Positions 38,344-49,570 of a stretch of DNA of 64,000 bases are shown here, one piece after another (the first letter of the stretch is position 1; every line of letters begins with the position of its first letter). The stretch is from the NCBI GenBank assembly GCA_031181345.1, contig JAPSLC010000021.1, positions 1 through 64,000 on the forward strand. Direction: 5' to 3'. The DNA comes from Cupriavidus sp. (lineage in GTDB: Bacteria > Pseudomonadota > Gammaproteobacteria > Burkholderiales > Burkholderiaceae). Made by a program: the position numbers and the translations under genes. The notes under the pieces are model-generated. The model ran no database searches and was not told the origin of the DNA. It saw only the letters and a list, made by a program, of their open reading frames with translations.

Positions 38344-40655
<2,312 letters not shown>

Positions 40656-40656
<1 letters not shown>

Positions 40657-41126
40657 CACTTGCCCCCCTTGGCCAGTTCGCCGGCCGCTTGCTTGATCGC
40701 GGCACGGATCCGCGGATAGGTGCCGCAGCGGCAGATATTGCCGCTCATCGCCTCGTCGATCTGGCGCTCGTTCGGGGCCGGCGTCGCCTTGAGCAGGCTG
40801 ACCGCGGACATGATCTGGCCGGCCTGGCAATAGCCACACTGGGCCACGTTGTTCTCGACCCAGGCTTTCTGCACCACGCGGCCGACGCGATCGGCCTCCA
40901 CGCCTTCGATCGTGGTGATGGCGTGCCCGTCCGCCGCGGAGACCGCGGTGATGCAGGCGCGAATTGGCGAGCCGTCCATATGAACGGTGCAGGCGCCGCA
41001 CAGCGCCATGCCGCAGCCGAATTTGGTGCCGGTCATGCCGAGCTCGTCGCGCAACACCCACAGCAGTGGGGTGTCGCCCGGGACGTCGACTTCCTTGATC
41101 TGACCGTTCAATTGGAGGCGTGCCAT
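40656..41126 (-). CDS. 2Fe-2S subunit of an IorA-type hydroxylase
   Basis: A 156-residue small subunit with two [2Fe-2S] centres: plant-type cluster [15 protein letters not shown] (residues ~38-52) and the helical cluster CGYCQAGQ ... CRCGTYPRI (~96-140). It passes electrons from the molybdenum centre. It has no signal of its own and probably travels with the Tat-tagged large subunit. Its start faces the LysR gene at 41390. Confidence 0.95.
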
Positions 41127-41311
41127 GGTGGGATAGAGGTCGGTGGGGTAGTGTTCGAGGAAATGTTATTGGAGCGCGGGCCGCTACGGCATGCAGGCCG
41201 GATTGCGCTCCGGCGCAATGATATTCGCTAATGCCGTTCCGTGCATCGGCGACAATCCGCAAGCACTGATGCACCGTATTCATGAATGTGATCCTTGCCG
41301 GGACGCACGAA

Positions 41312-41347
41312 AACGGTGTCCACTACGGTGTCCATTACGGTGTCCAT
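41312..41347 (+). repeat. 12-bp tandem repeat, three units, between iorA-type and LysR genes
   Basis: TACGGTGTCCAT occurs twice (41324-41347) after the variant AACGGTGTCCAC (41312-41323). It lies in the divergent promoter region, 42 bases before the LysR start. It could serve as a direct-repeat operator or be a neutral repeat. Confidence 0.95.
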
Positions 41348-41389
41348 GATGCAATCACCGCAACGATAACGACATCCAAGGCCGCCGCC

Positions 41390-42280
41390 ATGGCACGAGA
41401 CAACATCAGCGACATCCTCGCCTTCCTGGCCGTCGCCCGGGAACGCAGCTTCACGCGCGCGGCCGCCAGGCTCGGCCTGTCGCAGTCGGCGCTCAGCCAT
41501 ACCGTCCGCGCGCTCGAGACGCGACTGGGGGTGCGCCTGCTGACGCGAACGACGCGCAGCGTGTCGCCGACCGAGGCCGGCGATCGATTGATCCAGACCG
41601 TGGGACCGAAGCTCGAGGAAATCGAAGCCGAAATTTCCGCGGTCAGGGAGTTGGGCGACAAGCCGATCGGCACCGTACGCATCACGGCGATCGATCATGT
41701 CATCGACAATATCCTGATGCCGCGGCTCTCAGGCCTGCTGGCCGCCTATCCCGAACTGCGCGTCGAGATGAGTTCGGACTACAGAATGGTGGATATCGCG
41801 GCCGAGCAATACGACATCGGCGTGCGCTGGGGCGACCAGGTCGCCAAGGACATGATCGCGGTGCGGCTGACGCAGGATGTGCAGATGATGATCGTCGGCT
41901 CGCCGGACTACTTCGCGGCGCACGGCGAACCGCGCTCTGTGGAAGACCTGCTCAGGCACAACTGCATCACGCTGCGGCTCAGCGGCGGTGGCCTGTATGC
42001 ATGGGAACTTCGCCACAAGCGGCGGGAGGTCCAGGTCCGCGTGAGCGGGCAGCTGACCTTCAATACCGCGTATCAGATGGTGCGGGCCGCGGCCAGCGGC
42101 TGCGGTCTGGCCTTCGTGACGGACGATCTGGCCGACCCCTATCTGCGCGACGGGCGCCTGCGCAGGGTCATGGACAGCTTCTGTCCGAAGTTTCCGGGGC
42201 TGTTTGCCTACTATCCGAACCGGCGCCACGCATCCCGGGCGCTGCGGCTGGTGATCGAGGCGATCCGCTGCCGGGATTGA
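41390..42280 (+). CDS. LysR-family transcriptional regulator (divergent from the Ior-type genes)
   Basis: A 296-residue regulator, started at ATG 41390 (MARDNISDILAFLAVARERS), where the family begins; an in-frame ATG at 41282 would add repeat-encoded residues. The helix-turn-helix covers ~20-40 (FTRAAARLGLSQSALSHTVRALE), followed by an effector-binding domain ending SRALRLVIEAI. It likely controls the molybdenum hydroxylase and exporter genes. Inducer unknown. Confidence 0.92.
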   Translation: MARDNISDILAFLAVARERSFTRAAARLGLSQSALSHTVRALETRLGVRLLTRTTRSVSPTEAGDRLIQTVGPKLEEIEAEISAVRELGDKPIGTVRITAIDHVIDNILMPRLSGLLAAYPELRVEMSSDYRMVDIAAEQYDIGVRWGDQVAKDMIAVRLTQDVQMMIVGSPDYFAAHGEPRSVEDLLRHNCITLRLSGGGLYAWELRHKRREVQVRVSGQLTFNTAYQMVRAAASGCGLAFVTDDLADPYLRDGRLRRVMDSFCPKFPGLFAYYPNRRHASRALRLVIEAIRCRD

Positions 42281-42295
42281 AGCGAACAACGGCGC

Positions 42296-42325
42296 GGCGG
42301 GGCACGACTCGCGCCGTGCCCCGCC
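42296..42325. terminator. Strong hairpin between convergent LysR and RidA genes
   Basis: 11-bp perfect stem GGCGGGGCACG / CGTGCCCCGCC with an 8-base loop, 15 bases after the LysR stop and 41 bases beyond the RidA stop. The T-run is weak, but placement between two convergent stops favours a shared terminator. Confidence 0.6.
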
Positions 42326-42366
42326 TCGTCCAGCCGAGAGGCCATCCCTACGTCAATGCAGCCGTC

Positions 42367-42843
42367 TCAGGGCTTGACCGCGATCGCCCCGATCTCGACC
42401 GCCACATCGCGCGGCAGCCGGGCCACCTGCACCGTCGCGCGCGCCGGCGTGACGCCGGTGAAGTAGGTCCCGTAGACCTCGTTCATCTTGGCGAAGTCGT
42501 TCAGGTCCTTCATATAGACCGTGGTGGAGACGACGTTGGCCATCGTCATCCCGTCGGCGGCCAGCACCGCTTTCAGGTTGTCGAGCACCAGCCGGGTCTG
42601 CGCCTCGATGGGCGCGTCCTTGAGCAACTCCCCGGTCTTCGGATGAATCGGGATCTGCCCGGCGAGGTACAGCACATTGCCGGCCCGCACTGCCTGCGAA
42701 TAAGGTCCGATGGCCTTGGGCGCATCGGGCGACGAGACGGCGCGCAGGGCGCCGCCTTGCAGGGCGCCGCCGTGCTGGGCGCAGGCGGACAGCGAGGCCA
42801 CGCCGCAAAGCGCGGCGGCAATCAAAGCGATCGATCGTTTCAT
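42367..42843 (-). CDS. RidA-family enamine/imine deaminase, predicted lipoprotein
   Basis: A 158-residue protein. An N-terminal signal with the lipobox LSAC (residues ~18-21) and a short linker precede a complete RidA/YjgF domain: [29 protein letters not shown], and [18 protein letters not shown], which includes the catalytic Arg. RidA hydrolyses reactive enamine/imine intermediates such as 2-aminoacrylate released by PLP enzymes. Cytosolic RidA lacks a signal; this one is expected on a membrane outside the cytoplasm. It follows the exported PLP-enzyme gene by 34 bases, so the two are probably one operon and act in sequence. Confidence 0.92.
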   Translation of the reverse strand: MKRSIALIAAALCGVASLSACAQHGGALQGGALRAVSSPDAPKAIGPYSQAVRAGNVLYLAGQIPIHPKTGELLKDAPIEAQTRLVLDNLKAVLAADGMTMANVVSTTVYMKDLNDFAKMNEVYGTYFTGVTPARATVQVARLPRDVAVEIGAIAVKP

Positions 42844-42877
42844 GGGCTGACTCTTGTTGGAAAAGGATTGGGGTCGG

Positions 42878-44329
42878 TTACGCCATGGCGCCGGACAGGT
42901 TCCACATCGAATCGACCAGCCGGTCGATGTCGTTCGCGTCGTGCCACAGGTGCGTCGAGATGCGGATGCCGTAGTGCTGGGCGGGCGCGCCGATGACCTC
43001 GAAGTTGACCGAGCGGATCACGAAGCCCGGCGAGAAGTCGGTCAGCATGCGGTTCACGAACAACGTGGCCTTCTGCTGGTTCATCGCGTCGTCGCGGTTG
43101 CGGAACGGGTTGAAGCAGGTCAGCGCCGAAACCAGCTTCGGATCGTCCTTCGGCGAGTACAGCGAATCGACGCCCCAGCGCTCGACGATCTTCTCCTTCA
43201 GATAGGCCGACAGCGTCAGATCGTAGGTTTCGATCTTCTTCCTGCCGATCGAGTCCCACATCTCGCAGGCCCGCGCGAGCGACCTGAACATCGGCACGTG
43301 CAGGCTGCCGCAGGAGGTCACCGTGGCCGCGATGTCGTAGGCGCCGCGCGGCTGCTGCCGGGCGTAGGAGCTGGTATGGATCGGGAACCAGTCGGGCAGC
43401 GGCAGCGGGTTCGATGCGCGCATCTTGTTGCGGATCACCAGGATGCCGGTGGAGCCGGGGCCGCACTGCCACTTGTGGCCGGCGCCGGACATGAAGTCCA
43501 TGCCGAGCGCGCCGTAGTCGTACGCCATCATGCCGGGCAGGTGGGCGCCGTCGACGATGCTGATCAGGCCGTGGGCCTTGACCACTTCCATCAGGTCGGC
43601 GATCGGCAGCATGGTGCCGGTCTTGTAGGTCGGCGACGACCACATCATCGCGCGTACCCGCTTGCCCTGGCCCTTCAAGGCGCGGATCCGTTCGTCGAAC
43701 AGCTGGACATAGGTGCTGGCGCTCTGGCGATTGCCGGTCGGCAGCGCAATCATCGACACCTCGATGCCGTAGCGGTCCACCGCGATATTGAGCGGGGTCA
43801 GGCCGCCGCCGTGCTCGTGGTTGGTGGTCACCACGACATCGCCCGGTTCCCACTTGATGCCCAGGATCGCATGGCACATGCCGGACGAGGTATTGGCCGA
43901 GAAGGCCAGCTCGTCGCGATCGACGCCGAAGCCCTTGGCCACGGCCTCGCGCAGGTCGGCGAGGTTGCCATAGCCGCTGGCCGAATCGGCCGCCTTGGCG
44001 AAGTTCTCCTGCTGGAAGGTATCGAGCACGACCTGCGGCATCGAGCCGCCGGTGCCGATGTTCATGTAGACCTTCTCGGGCTTGAGCACGAACATGCCCT
44101 GGACCTGCGTCCAGAAGGCTTCGTCCTGCGTCAGCTGCGAGCGCAGGTCAGAAGCCTGCGCAGACGCGTCGTTCGAGCACGCGCTGACCAATGGTCCGAG
44201 GGCCAGCGAGCCGGCGCCGTAGGCCAGCATGCGTAGAAATTCGCGCCGCTTCGGCGTCCACGTCGCCAGGTCCTCTGCCCGAAATTGCGGCGCGACCGCC
44301 GGTCTCTGCGTTTGCTTCAACTCGTCCAT
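42878..44329 (-). CDS. Class V aminotransferase-fold PLP enzyme, Tat-exported lipoprotein
   Basis: A 483-residue fold-type I PLP enzyme of the class V (isopenicillin-N epimerase/cysteine desulphurase-like) group. Residues ~27-52 hold a Tat motif KRREFLRML, a hydrophobic stretch and the lipobox LVSAC. The catalytic region has [10 protein letters not shown] (cofactor Asp) and [14 protein letters not shown], with the Schiff-base Lys. Tat export fits a protein that folds with PLP before transport. Start follows GGGAG. Reaction unknown; epimerase, lyase or aminotransferase are all possible. Confidence 0.9.
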   Translation of the reverse strand: MDELKQTQRPAVAPQFRAEDLATWTPKRREFLRMLAYGAGSLALGPLVSACSNDASAQASDLRSQLTQDEAFWTQVQGMFVLKPEKVYMNIGTGGSMPQVVLDTFQQENFAKAADSASGYGNLADLREAVAKGFGVDRDELAFSANTSSGMCHAILGIKWEPGDVVVTTNHEHGGGLTPLNIAVDRYGIEVSMIALPTGNRQSASTYVQLFDERIRALKGQGKRVRAMMWSSPTYKTGTMLPIADLMEVVKAHGLISIVDGAHLPGMMAYDYGALGMDFMSGAGHKWQCGPGSTGILVIRNKMRASNPLPLPDWFPIHTSSYARQQPRGAYDIAATVTSCGSLHVPMFRSLARACEMWDSIGRKKIETYDLTLSAYLKEKIVERWGVDSLYSPKDDPKLVSALTCFNPFRNRDDAMNQQKATLFVNRMLTDFSPGFVIRSVNFEVIGAPAQHYGIRISTHLWHDANDIDRLVDSMWNLSGAMA

Positions 44330-44497
44330 GGTGCTCTCCCGTTTTCGTCCAACGATCGGCGCATCGGCGCGTCCGCGTGTTCGAACGCATGGCGCCTGTC
44401 CAAAAAAAGTCTACGCAAAATGCGGTCCCAGCATCAGGACGACTTTCCCCTACGCAGTAATACCGAGAGTGTGTTTTTTGGGCATGCACAAGGGCAA

Positions 44498-44522
44498 TGC
44501 GCAAGCGAAGCGCGCTTGCGCA
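44498..44522. terminator. Inverted repeat downstream of the NarL-type regulator gene
   Basis: 10-bp perfect stem TGCGCAAGCG / CGCTTGCGCA with a 5-base loop, 61 bases beyond the minus-strand stop at 44584. Followed (minus strand) by a mildly T-rich stretch. A likely operon end. Confidence 0.5.
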
Positions 44523-44583
44523 GTGCGCCTGGACGGTGCGGCGGCACCATCGCGGGGATGGCGCCCCAGGAAAGGGATAACGA

Positions 44584-45255
44584 TCAGCAGTCCGCCGCTA
44601 ATGCCTCGTCGGCCAATCCGATCGCATGCAGATCGGAGAAATGAACCGCGTATTTGACGAGCTCCGCGCGGCCGCCGACCTGCAGCTTGCGTCGGACGTG
44701 CAGGCGATGCGTTTCGACCGTTCGTACCGAGGTGCCGAGCCGCTCGGCGATCTCCTTGTTGGAATAGCCCTCGGCCACCAGCTTCAGCACCGTGGCCTCC
44801 TTGGGCGTCAGCGTCCGGCGCGATGAGGCGGGCGCCTCGTCGGTCTGCAGGAAGGCCTGCAGTTCCGTATTGAGATAGGTCCCGCCCGCGGCGACCGTGC
44901 GGATCGCGGTCACCAGTTCGTGCGCGGGCGCTTCCTTGAGGACATAGGCCGCGACGCCGAGCGCGAAGGCGCGGCGTACGTACTCGGGGTCCTTGTGCAT
45001 CGACAGCGCGACGACCCGTATCGACGGAAACCGTTCGGCGAACCGCGTGGCGAGCTGAAGGCCGTTGGCATCGGGCATGTGAATGTCCGAGACAACCAGG
45101 TCGGGGCGACGCTCCTGCGCCAGCACCACGGCGTCCTCCACATTGGACGCTTCGCCGACCACCGTCATTTCCCCGGTGGCTTCCAGACGCAGGCGAACGC
45201 CGTCCAGCACGAAGGGATGGTCATCGACGAGCAGCACACGCAGGTTCGAGGTCAT
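44584..45255 (-). CDS. NarL/LuxR-type response regulator
   Basis: A 223-residue regulator: receiver with VLLVDDHPF, phospho-Asp in VVSDIHMPD and Lys in VLKEAP; LuxR helix-turn-helix with LTPKEATVLKLVAEGYSNKEIAE. Its start lies inside the 3' end of the Cache-domain kinase gene (overlap of 35 bases), so the two form a coupled two-component system. Target genes are not evident nearby. Confidence 0.95.
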   Translation of the reverse strand: MTSNLRVLLVDDHPFVLDGVRLRLEATGEMTVVGEASNVEDAVVLAQERRPDLVVSDIHMPDANGLQLATRFAERFPSIRVVALSMHKDPEYVRRAFALGVAAYVLKEAPAHELVTAIRTVAAGGTYLNTELQAFLQTDEAPASSRRTLTPKEATVLKLVAEGYSNKEIAERLGTSVRTVETHRLHVRRKLQVGGRAELVKYAVHFSDLHAIGLADEALAADC

Positions 45256-46732
45256 GCAGCAGGGCTCCTTGCAGGGGAACGGGGGCCTGGATGTCGGGTT
45301 CAGGCGGGCGCAGCGCCAGGCGTGCCTCCACGCGCGTGCCGTCCGGTCCGGTATGGAGGGCGAAGTCGCTGCCCTCCAGGCTTTCGATGCGTTCGCGCAT
45401 GTTGCGCAAGCCGATGCCGCCCTTGCGGTCGGCCCGCACCTTCTTCAGATCGAAGCCGCGGCCGTTGTCCTCGATCGTCAGCACGAGATGGCGGTCGGTG
45501 CCGGTCAGCGCGATCTGGACCCAGCCGGCATGCGCGTGGGAGAGGGCGTTGTTCAGCGCTTCCTGCGCGACGCGGAACAACGCCGTGGCCTGGGCCTCGG
45601 ACAGCGGGGGTATCGCGCCGTGTTCGGCGAAGCGCAGGTCGACGGGGCACTGCGGGCGCAACTGCTCGACCAGCATGCGCAGCGCCGCGGCCAGGCCCAG
45701 GTCGCTCAGCAAGGCCGGATGCAGACCGTGCGAAACGCGGCGGATCTCGATCAGCGCCTCCTGCAAGCGGCCCAGCCCCTGTGCCAGCAGTTCCTGGGGG
45801 GCGTGGCGGCGCGCCTGCGGTGGCGCATGCTTCGGGCCCTGTTTCTGTTTCTGTTCCTGTTCCTGTTCCAGATGGACCTGGGCAGTCTCCAGCAGGTACT
45901 TGGACGACACCAGCACCTGCACGACGCCGTCATGCAGCTCGCGCGCGACCCGGGCGCGTTCCTCCTCCTGAGAGCTGACCACCCGGCGGGCCAGGCGCCG
46001 CAGCTTCTCGCCGGATATCCGGGAGTTGTGCAGATTCAAGGCGAGGCCGCCCAGGCTGATCAGCATGATCGACCCCAGCGCGAAGGCGCTGATCCGTATC
46101 TGCGTATCGCGCAGCGTGCGGGCGGCATTGGCGTCGAAGGCCGCCAGCTCCCGCTCGATGTCGTCCATGTAGAGGCCGGCGCCAAGGATCCATCCCCACT
46201 GGTCGGCGGCCCGTACATAGGACATCTTGGGCGCTTCGGTACGGGAGGAGGGCTTGATCCAGTTGTATCGAACAATACCGCCGCCGGCGCGTGCCTTGTT
46301 GATCAGCAACATGGCCTGGTCGCTGCCGGTATCGGCGGGATCGCAGAAATCGACGCCTTCTATTCCCATGCTGCCCGGGTTCAGCAGCACATTGCCGAGG
46401 CGGTCGTAGACGAAGAAGTAGCCGTCGTTGCCGAAGTGCATGCGGGACAGGGCGGCGAGCGCCTGCTGCTGCAGGTCCGCCTCCTCGCCGCTGCCATGCG
46501 CGATACGGGTCAGCGCGGCATGCCCGAGCTCGACGTAGTGGCGCAGCTCCTTTTCCTTGCTGGCGACGTAGACGGCCTGTACCTGCTGACGGTCCTGCCG
46601 CGAATGGCTGACCATCTGGTACGAGACCGCCCAGGTCACCAATACAAGGACCACCAGCATGAAGGCCGCGGAGAGCGCGACCGTTCTCATGCGGATCGTC
46701 AGGCTTTGCACACGTGGGGGCAAATGGATCAT
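45221..46732 (-). CDS. NarX/DegS-type sensor histidine kinase with single Cache domain
   Basis: A 503-residue membrane kinase (ATG 46732, no clear ribosome site). A first membrane segment (~15-35), periplasmic sCache domain (~40-200; HFGNDGYFFVYDRLGNVLLNP), second segment (~225-245), then HisKA_3 with the phospho-His in ARVARELHDGVVQ and HATPase with EALNNALSHAHA and DNGRGFD...GGIGLRNMRERI. Between the two dimerisation helices lies an EQ/KQ-rich insertion encoded by a 6-bp repeat. Cache domains bind small organic acids or amino acids; the ligand is unknown. Confidence 0.94.
   Translation of the reverse strand: MIHLPPRVQSLTIRMRTVALSAAFMLVVLVLVTWAVSYQMVSHSRQDRQQVQAVYVASKEKELRHYVELGHAALTRIAHGSGEEADLQQQALAALSRMHFGNDGYFFVYDRLGNVLLNPGSMGIEGVDFCDPADTGSDQAMLLINKARAGGGIVRYNWIKPSSRTEAPKMSYVRAADQWGWILGAGLYMDDIERELAAFDANAARTLRDTQIRISAFALGSIMLISLGGLALNLHNSRISGEKLRRLARRVVSSQEEERARVARELHDGVVQVLVSSKYLLETAQVHLEQEQEQKQKQGPKHAPPQARRHAPQELLAQGLGRLQEALIEIRRVSHGLHPALLSDLGLAAALRMLVEQLRPQCPVDLRFAEHGAIPPLSEAQATALFRVAQEALNNALSHAHAGWVQIALTGTDRHLVLTIEDNGRGFDLKKVRADRKGGIGLRNMRERIESLEGSDFALHTGPDGTRVEARLALRPPEPDIQAPVPLQGALLHDLEPACAARR
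45841..45870 (+). repeat. 6-bp tandem repeat inside the Cache kinase gene
   Basis: Five hexamers of the type GTTTCT / GTTCCT / GTTCCA, encoding alternating Glu-Gln and Lys-Gln on the minus strand within the kinase dimerisation region. In-frame, so length change would lengthen the linker only. Confidence 0.9.
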
Positions 46733-47201
46733 CGAGGGGGCGCCCAAGAGCCGGTCGTATTCGGGTTCGGCAAGCCGATGGGATGGCCGCCGACGAAACA
46801 CCGAAGCGGCGCCGGGCAAATGCCGACGCCGCCGAAAAATCGATTCCTCCCAGTTCGATTTATCGAATCAGCCCGCTGCGCGAGTTCGTTGTCCGCGCTT
46901 TGTCAGGCTGATTCTCGACCCCTCGTGCCGTCGACGAACAGGCAACTGTTCGGTCGATAAGCATGACGAAAGCTATGACGTTTTGTCGCAAAACGCAAGG
47001 AGCGGGCCAATCCGGACAAACCATGCCCAGCAAGGGAATGCGCGGCCAGAACAGGACATCTCACCGATTCGAAATGTCAATGCGGGTAGCCACGAAGAAC
47101 AATGCAGACATGCCGGGCAACACCTCGCTCTCACGCAACACCGCGCCCCTCTCGGCGCCGCTGCGGCACTGCACGAAAACCGGGCGCTTGCCGGTTGCGC
47201 C
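46733..47201. other. Intergenic region without a supported gene
   Basis: About 470 bases upstream of the Cache kinase and downstream of the Bug pseudogene. The composition is less GC-rich than the flanks. Small frames on the plus strand have no ribosome sites or family features. It should contain the kinase promoter. Confidence 0.5.
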
Positions 47202-48208
47202 TCACGCTCCGTTGGTCTTGCGCCCCACGCTGCGAACCAGCTGCGTGACCCGCGTCATGTAGCGGTCGAAGACCTGATTGGCCTGCGCCTGGCTGTCGAT
47301 CGGTTGGGCGACGGTGCGGCCCTCGGCTTCGAGCCGGGCGCGGATGTCGGGCTTGGCCAGCGCTTCGCCGATCGCCTTGCGCAGCACCGCTACCCGGTTC
47401 TCCGGCGTGCCCGCCTTGACGAAGTAGCCGCCGCTGATTGTGTATTCGAAGTCGGGCGCCAGCCGGCTCTGCGAGATCAGCGGAATGTGTTTGAGCGCAG
47501 GGGGCAGGGCCTTCGAGAAGCTGGTCAGGATCCGCAGCCGTCCCTGTTGCTGCATGCTGTCGAAGCTCGACTGGTAGGGCAGGATGGCGAAGTCCACCTC
47601 GCCGCCGGCCAGGCCCTGCAGCGCGGGGGCGCCGCCCTTGTATGGCACATGCAGGAAGGTCGTACCGAGCCTGGCGGCCAGCGCGTCGCCCATCAGGTGG
47701 TAGATCGAATCGATGCCGACGGTGGCATAGGTCAGCGGCTTGTCCTTGCCCTGTCTGGCCTGTTCGAGAAAGCGGTCAAAGGTCTCCGCCGACAGGCCGC
47801 TGCGCACCATCAGCACGATGGTGGCGTCGCTGATCGGCGCCGCCAGCATGAAGTCCTGCGGCTTGTAGCGCGCGGCCGGATTGAGCATCGGCGCCAGAAA
47901 GACCTCGTTGATGGAGCCGTGGAAGAAGGTGTAGCCGTCGGCAGGGGCGCTCAGCACCTTGTTGGCGCCGATCAATCCGGTACCGCCGCCGTAGTTTCGA
48001 CCACGACCTGCTGCTTGACGGTCTTGCTGATCGACTCGCCGAAGATGCGGGCCGACGTGTCGCTGGCACCGCCGGCCGGGTAGGGCACCACCAGGGCCAG
48101 CGGCTTGACGGGAAAGCTGTCGGCGAGCGCGGGCAGCGCGCCCAGCGCCGAGGTTCCGGCGACAGAGCCGGCATATTGCAGGAAGCGGCGGCGATTCAGA
48201 GAAGGCAT
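47202..48208 (-). pseudogene. Bug-family receptor gene broken by a one-base deletion
   Basis: Two frames together make one full Bug/TctC protein. The 5' part (from ATG 48208; Tat signal LNRRRFLQYAG; KPLALVVPYPAGGASD) reads QQVVVE and then leaves frame. The 3' part resumes NYGGGTGLIGANKVLSAPADGY and runs to the normal C-terminus. At 47995-47997 the plus strand has TTT where one extra T restores a continuous 336-codon gene. Either a genuine null allele or a sequencing error in a short homopolymer. Confidence 0.9.
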
Positions 48209-48231
48209 CGATGTCCCCGGGATACGGTTGG

Positions 48232-49443
48232 TCAAACCAGATAGCTTTGTGCCAGATGGGCCCAGAAGGCGGCGCCGACCGGCAGAGCCTTGTCGTTGAA
48301 GTCGTACAGCGGGTTGTGCACCATGCAGCCGCCGTCCTCGCCCAGGCCGTTGCCGAGCCGGACATAGGCGCCCGGCCGGTGCTCGAGCATGTAGGCGAAG
48401 TCCTCGCTGCCCATCACCGGCGGCCGCTCGACCACGTTGTCCGCGCCGACCAGGCGGATCGCGGCCTCCCGCGCGAATTCGGTCTGCGCGGCGTGATTGA
48501 CCAGTACCGGATATTTGCGCTCGTAGACCACCTCGCTTTGCAGGCGGAAGCTGTCGGCCTGCGCGGCCACAAAACCCCGGATCCGCTCCTCGACCAGGTC
48601 GCGAACCTTCGGGTCGAGCGTGCGCACGCCGATCTTGATCGTCGCGGTCTCGGGCACGACGTTGTACGTGCTGCCGGCCTGGATCGAGCCGACGGTGATG
48701 ACGGCCGACTTGAGCGCGTCGATTTCCCGGCTGACGATCGATTGCAGCCCGAGCACGATGCTGGCCGCGCATTGCATCGCGTCGATGCCGTGATGCGGCA
48801 TCGCGCCATGCGCGCCGCGGCCGCGCAGCGTGACCGTCGCGCGGTCGAACGAGGCCATGGCCGGCCCGGCGATGACCCCGATCTGCCCGACCGGCAGGCC
48901 GGGCGAGTTGTGCAGCGCGTAGATTTCGTCGCAGGGAAATCGGTCGAAGAGCCCTTCCTCGACCATGCGCAGCGCGCCGCCTTCGTTCTCCTCCGCCGGC
49001 TGGAAGATCAGGTTCAGCGTGCCGTTGAAGTCCACCGACTCGGCCAGGTACCTGGCCGCGCACAGCAGGATGGCGGTGTGGCCGTCATGGCCGCAGGCGT
49101 GCATCTTGCCGGCGACGGTGCTGGCATAGGGCAGGCCGGTCTGTTCCTGGATGGGCAGCGCGTCCATGTCCGCGCGGATGCCGAGCGTCTTCTGCCCGCG
49201 TCCCTTGGTCAGCTGGCCGACGACGCCGGTGGTTCCCAGCCCGCGATGCACCGCGTAGCCCCACGCCGCGAGCCGCTCGGCGACCAGTTCGCTGGTCTGG
49301 CGCTCCTCGAACGCCAGCTCGGGATGCGCGTGGATGCGCCGGCGGATCTCGACGAATTCCTCGGACAGCGCGGCGATGGACTGCCGCAGTTCAACCAGAT
49401 TGGAGGCGTGCATGGCGATATGGGGGCGGATGGTGCTCACCAT
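48232..49443 (-). CDS. M20-family amidohydrolase (hippurate/IAA-amino-acid hydrolase type)
   Basis: A 403-residue metallo-enzyme from ATG 49443 (GGAAG upstream; ATG 49413 is an alternative). Metal and catalytic residues are seen in RADMDALPIQE, MHACGHDGHTA, FQPAEENEGGA and the dimerisation-domain GRGAHGAMPHH. It hydrolyses N-acyl or N-aryl amino acids in the cytoplasm. The broken Bug gene follows by 23 bases and was probably its uptake partner. The divergent LysR gene at 49571 should regulate it. Confidence 0.94.
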   Translation of the reverse strand: MVSTIRPHIAMHASNLVELRQSIAALSEEFVEIRRRIHAHPELAFEERQTSELVAERLAAWGYAVHRGLGTTGVVGQLTKGRGQKTLGIRADMDALPIQEQTGLPYASTVAGKMHACGHDGHTAILLCAARYLAESVDFNGTLNLIFQPAEENEGGALRMVEEGLFDRFPCDEIYALHNSPGLPVGQIGVIAGPAMASFDRATVTLRGRGAHGAMPHHGIDAMQCAASIVLGLQSIVSREIDALKSAVITVGSIQAGSTYNVVPETATIKIGVRTLDPKVRDLVEERIRGFVAAQADSFRLQSEVVYERKYPVLVNHAAQTEFAREAAIRLVGADNVVERPPVMGSEDFAYMLEHRPGAYVRLGNGLGEDGGCMVHNPLYDFNDKALPVGAAFWAHLAQSYLV

Positions 49444-49491
49444 TCTGCTTCCATCGGCCGTCAGGCATCCATGACAATGAAGGGCATAAAT

Positions 49492-49510
49492 CGTTGTATA
49501 AATGGCAACG
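49492..49510. promoter_or_regulatory. Candidate LysR operator between M20 and LysR genes
   Basis: Inverted repeat CGTTG-N9-CAACG centred between the divergent starts, with the T-N11-A spacing that LysR proteins prefer. Inference from symmetry and position. Confidence 0.4.
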
Positions 49511-49570
49511 TTAAAAACACGCGCCGGCGCCATCGATACGCCGCGCGCCAACAAGGGGGAGAAAAACGCC

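Noticed and set aside
46963..47262. 99-codon plus-strand frame in the 46.7-47.2 kb gap
   Set aside because: Runs into the Bug pseudogene antisense; no recognisable features.
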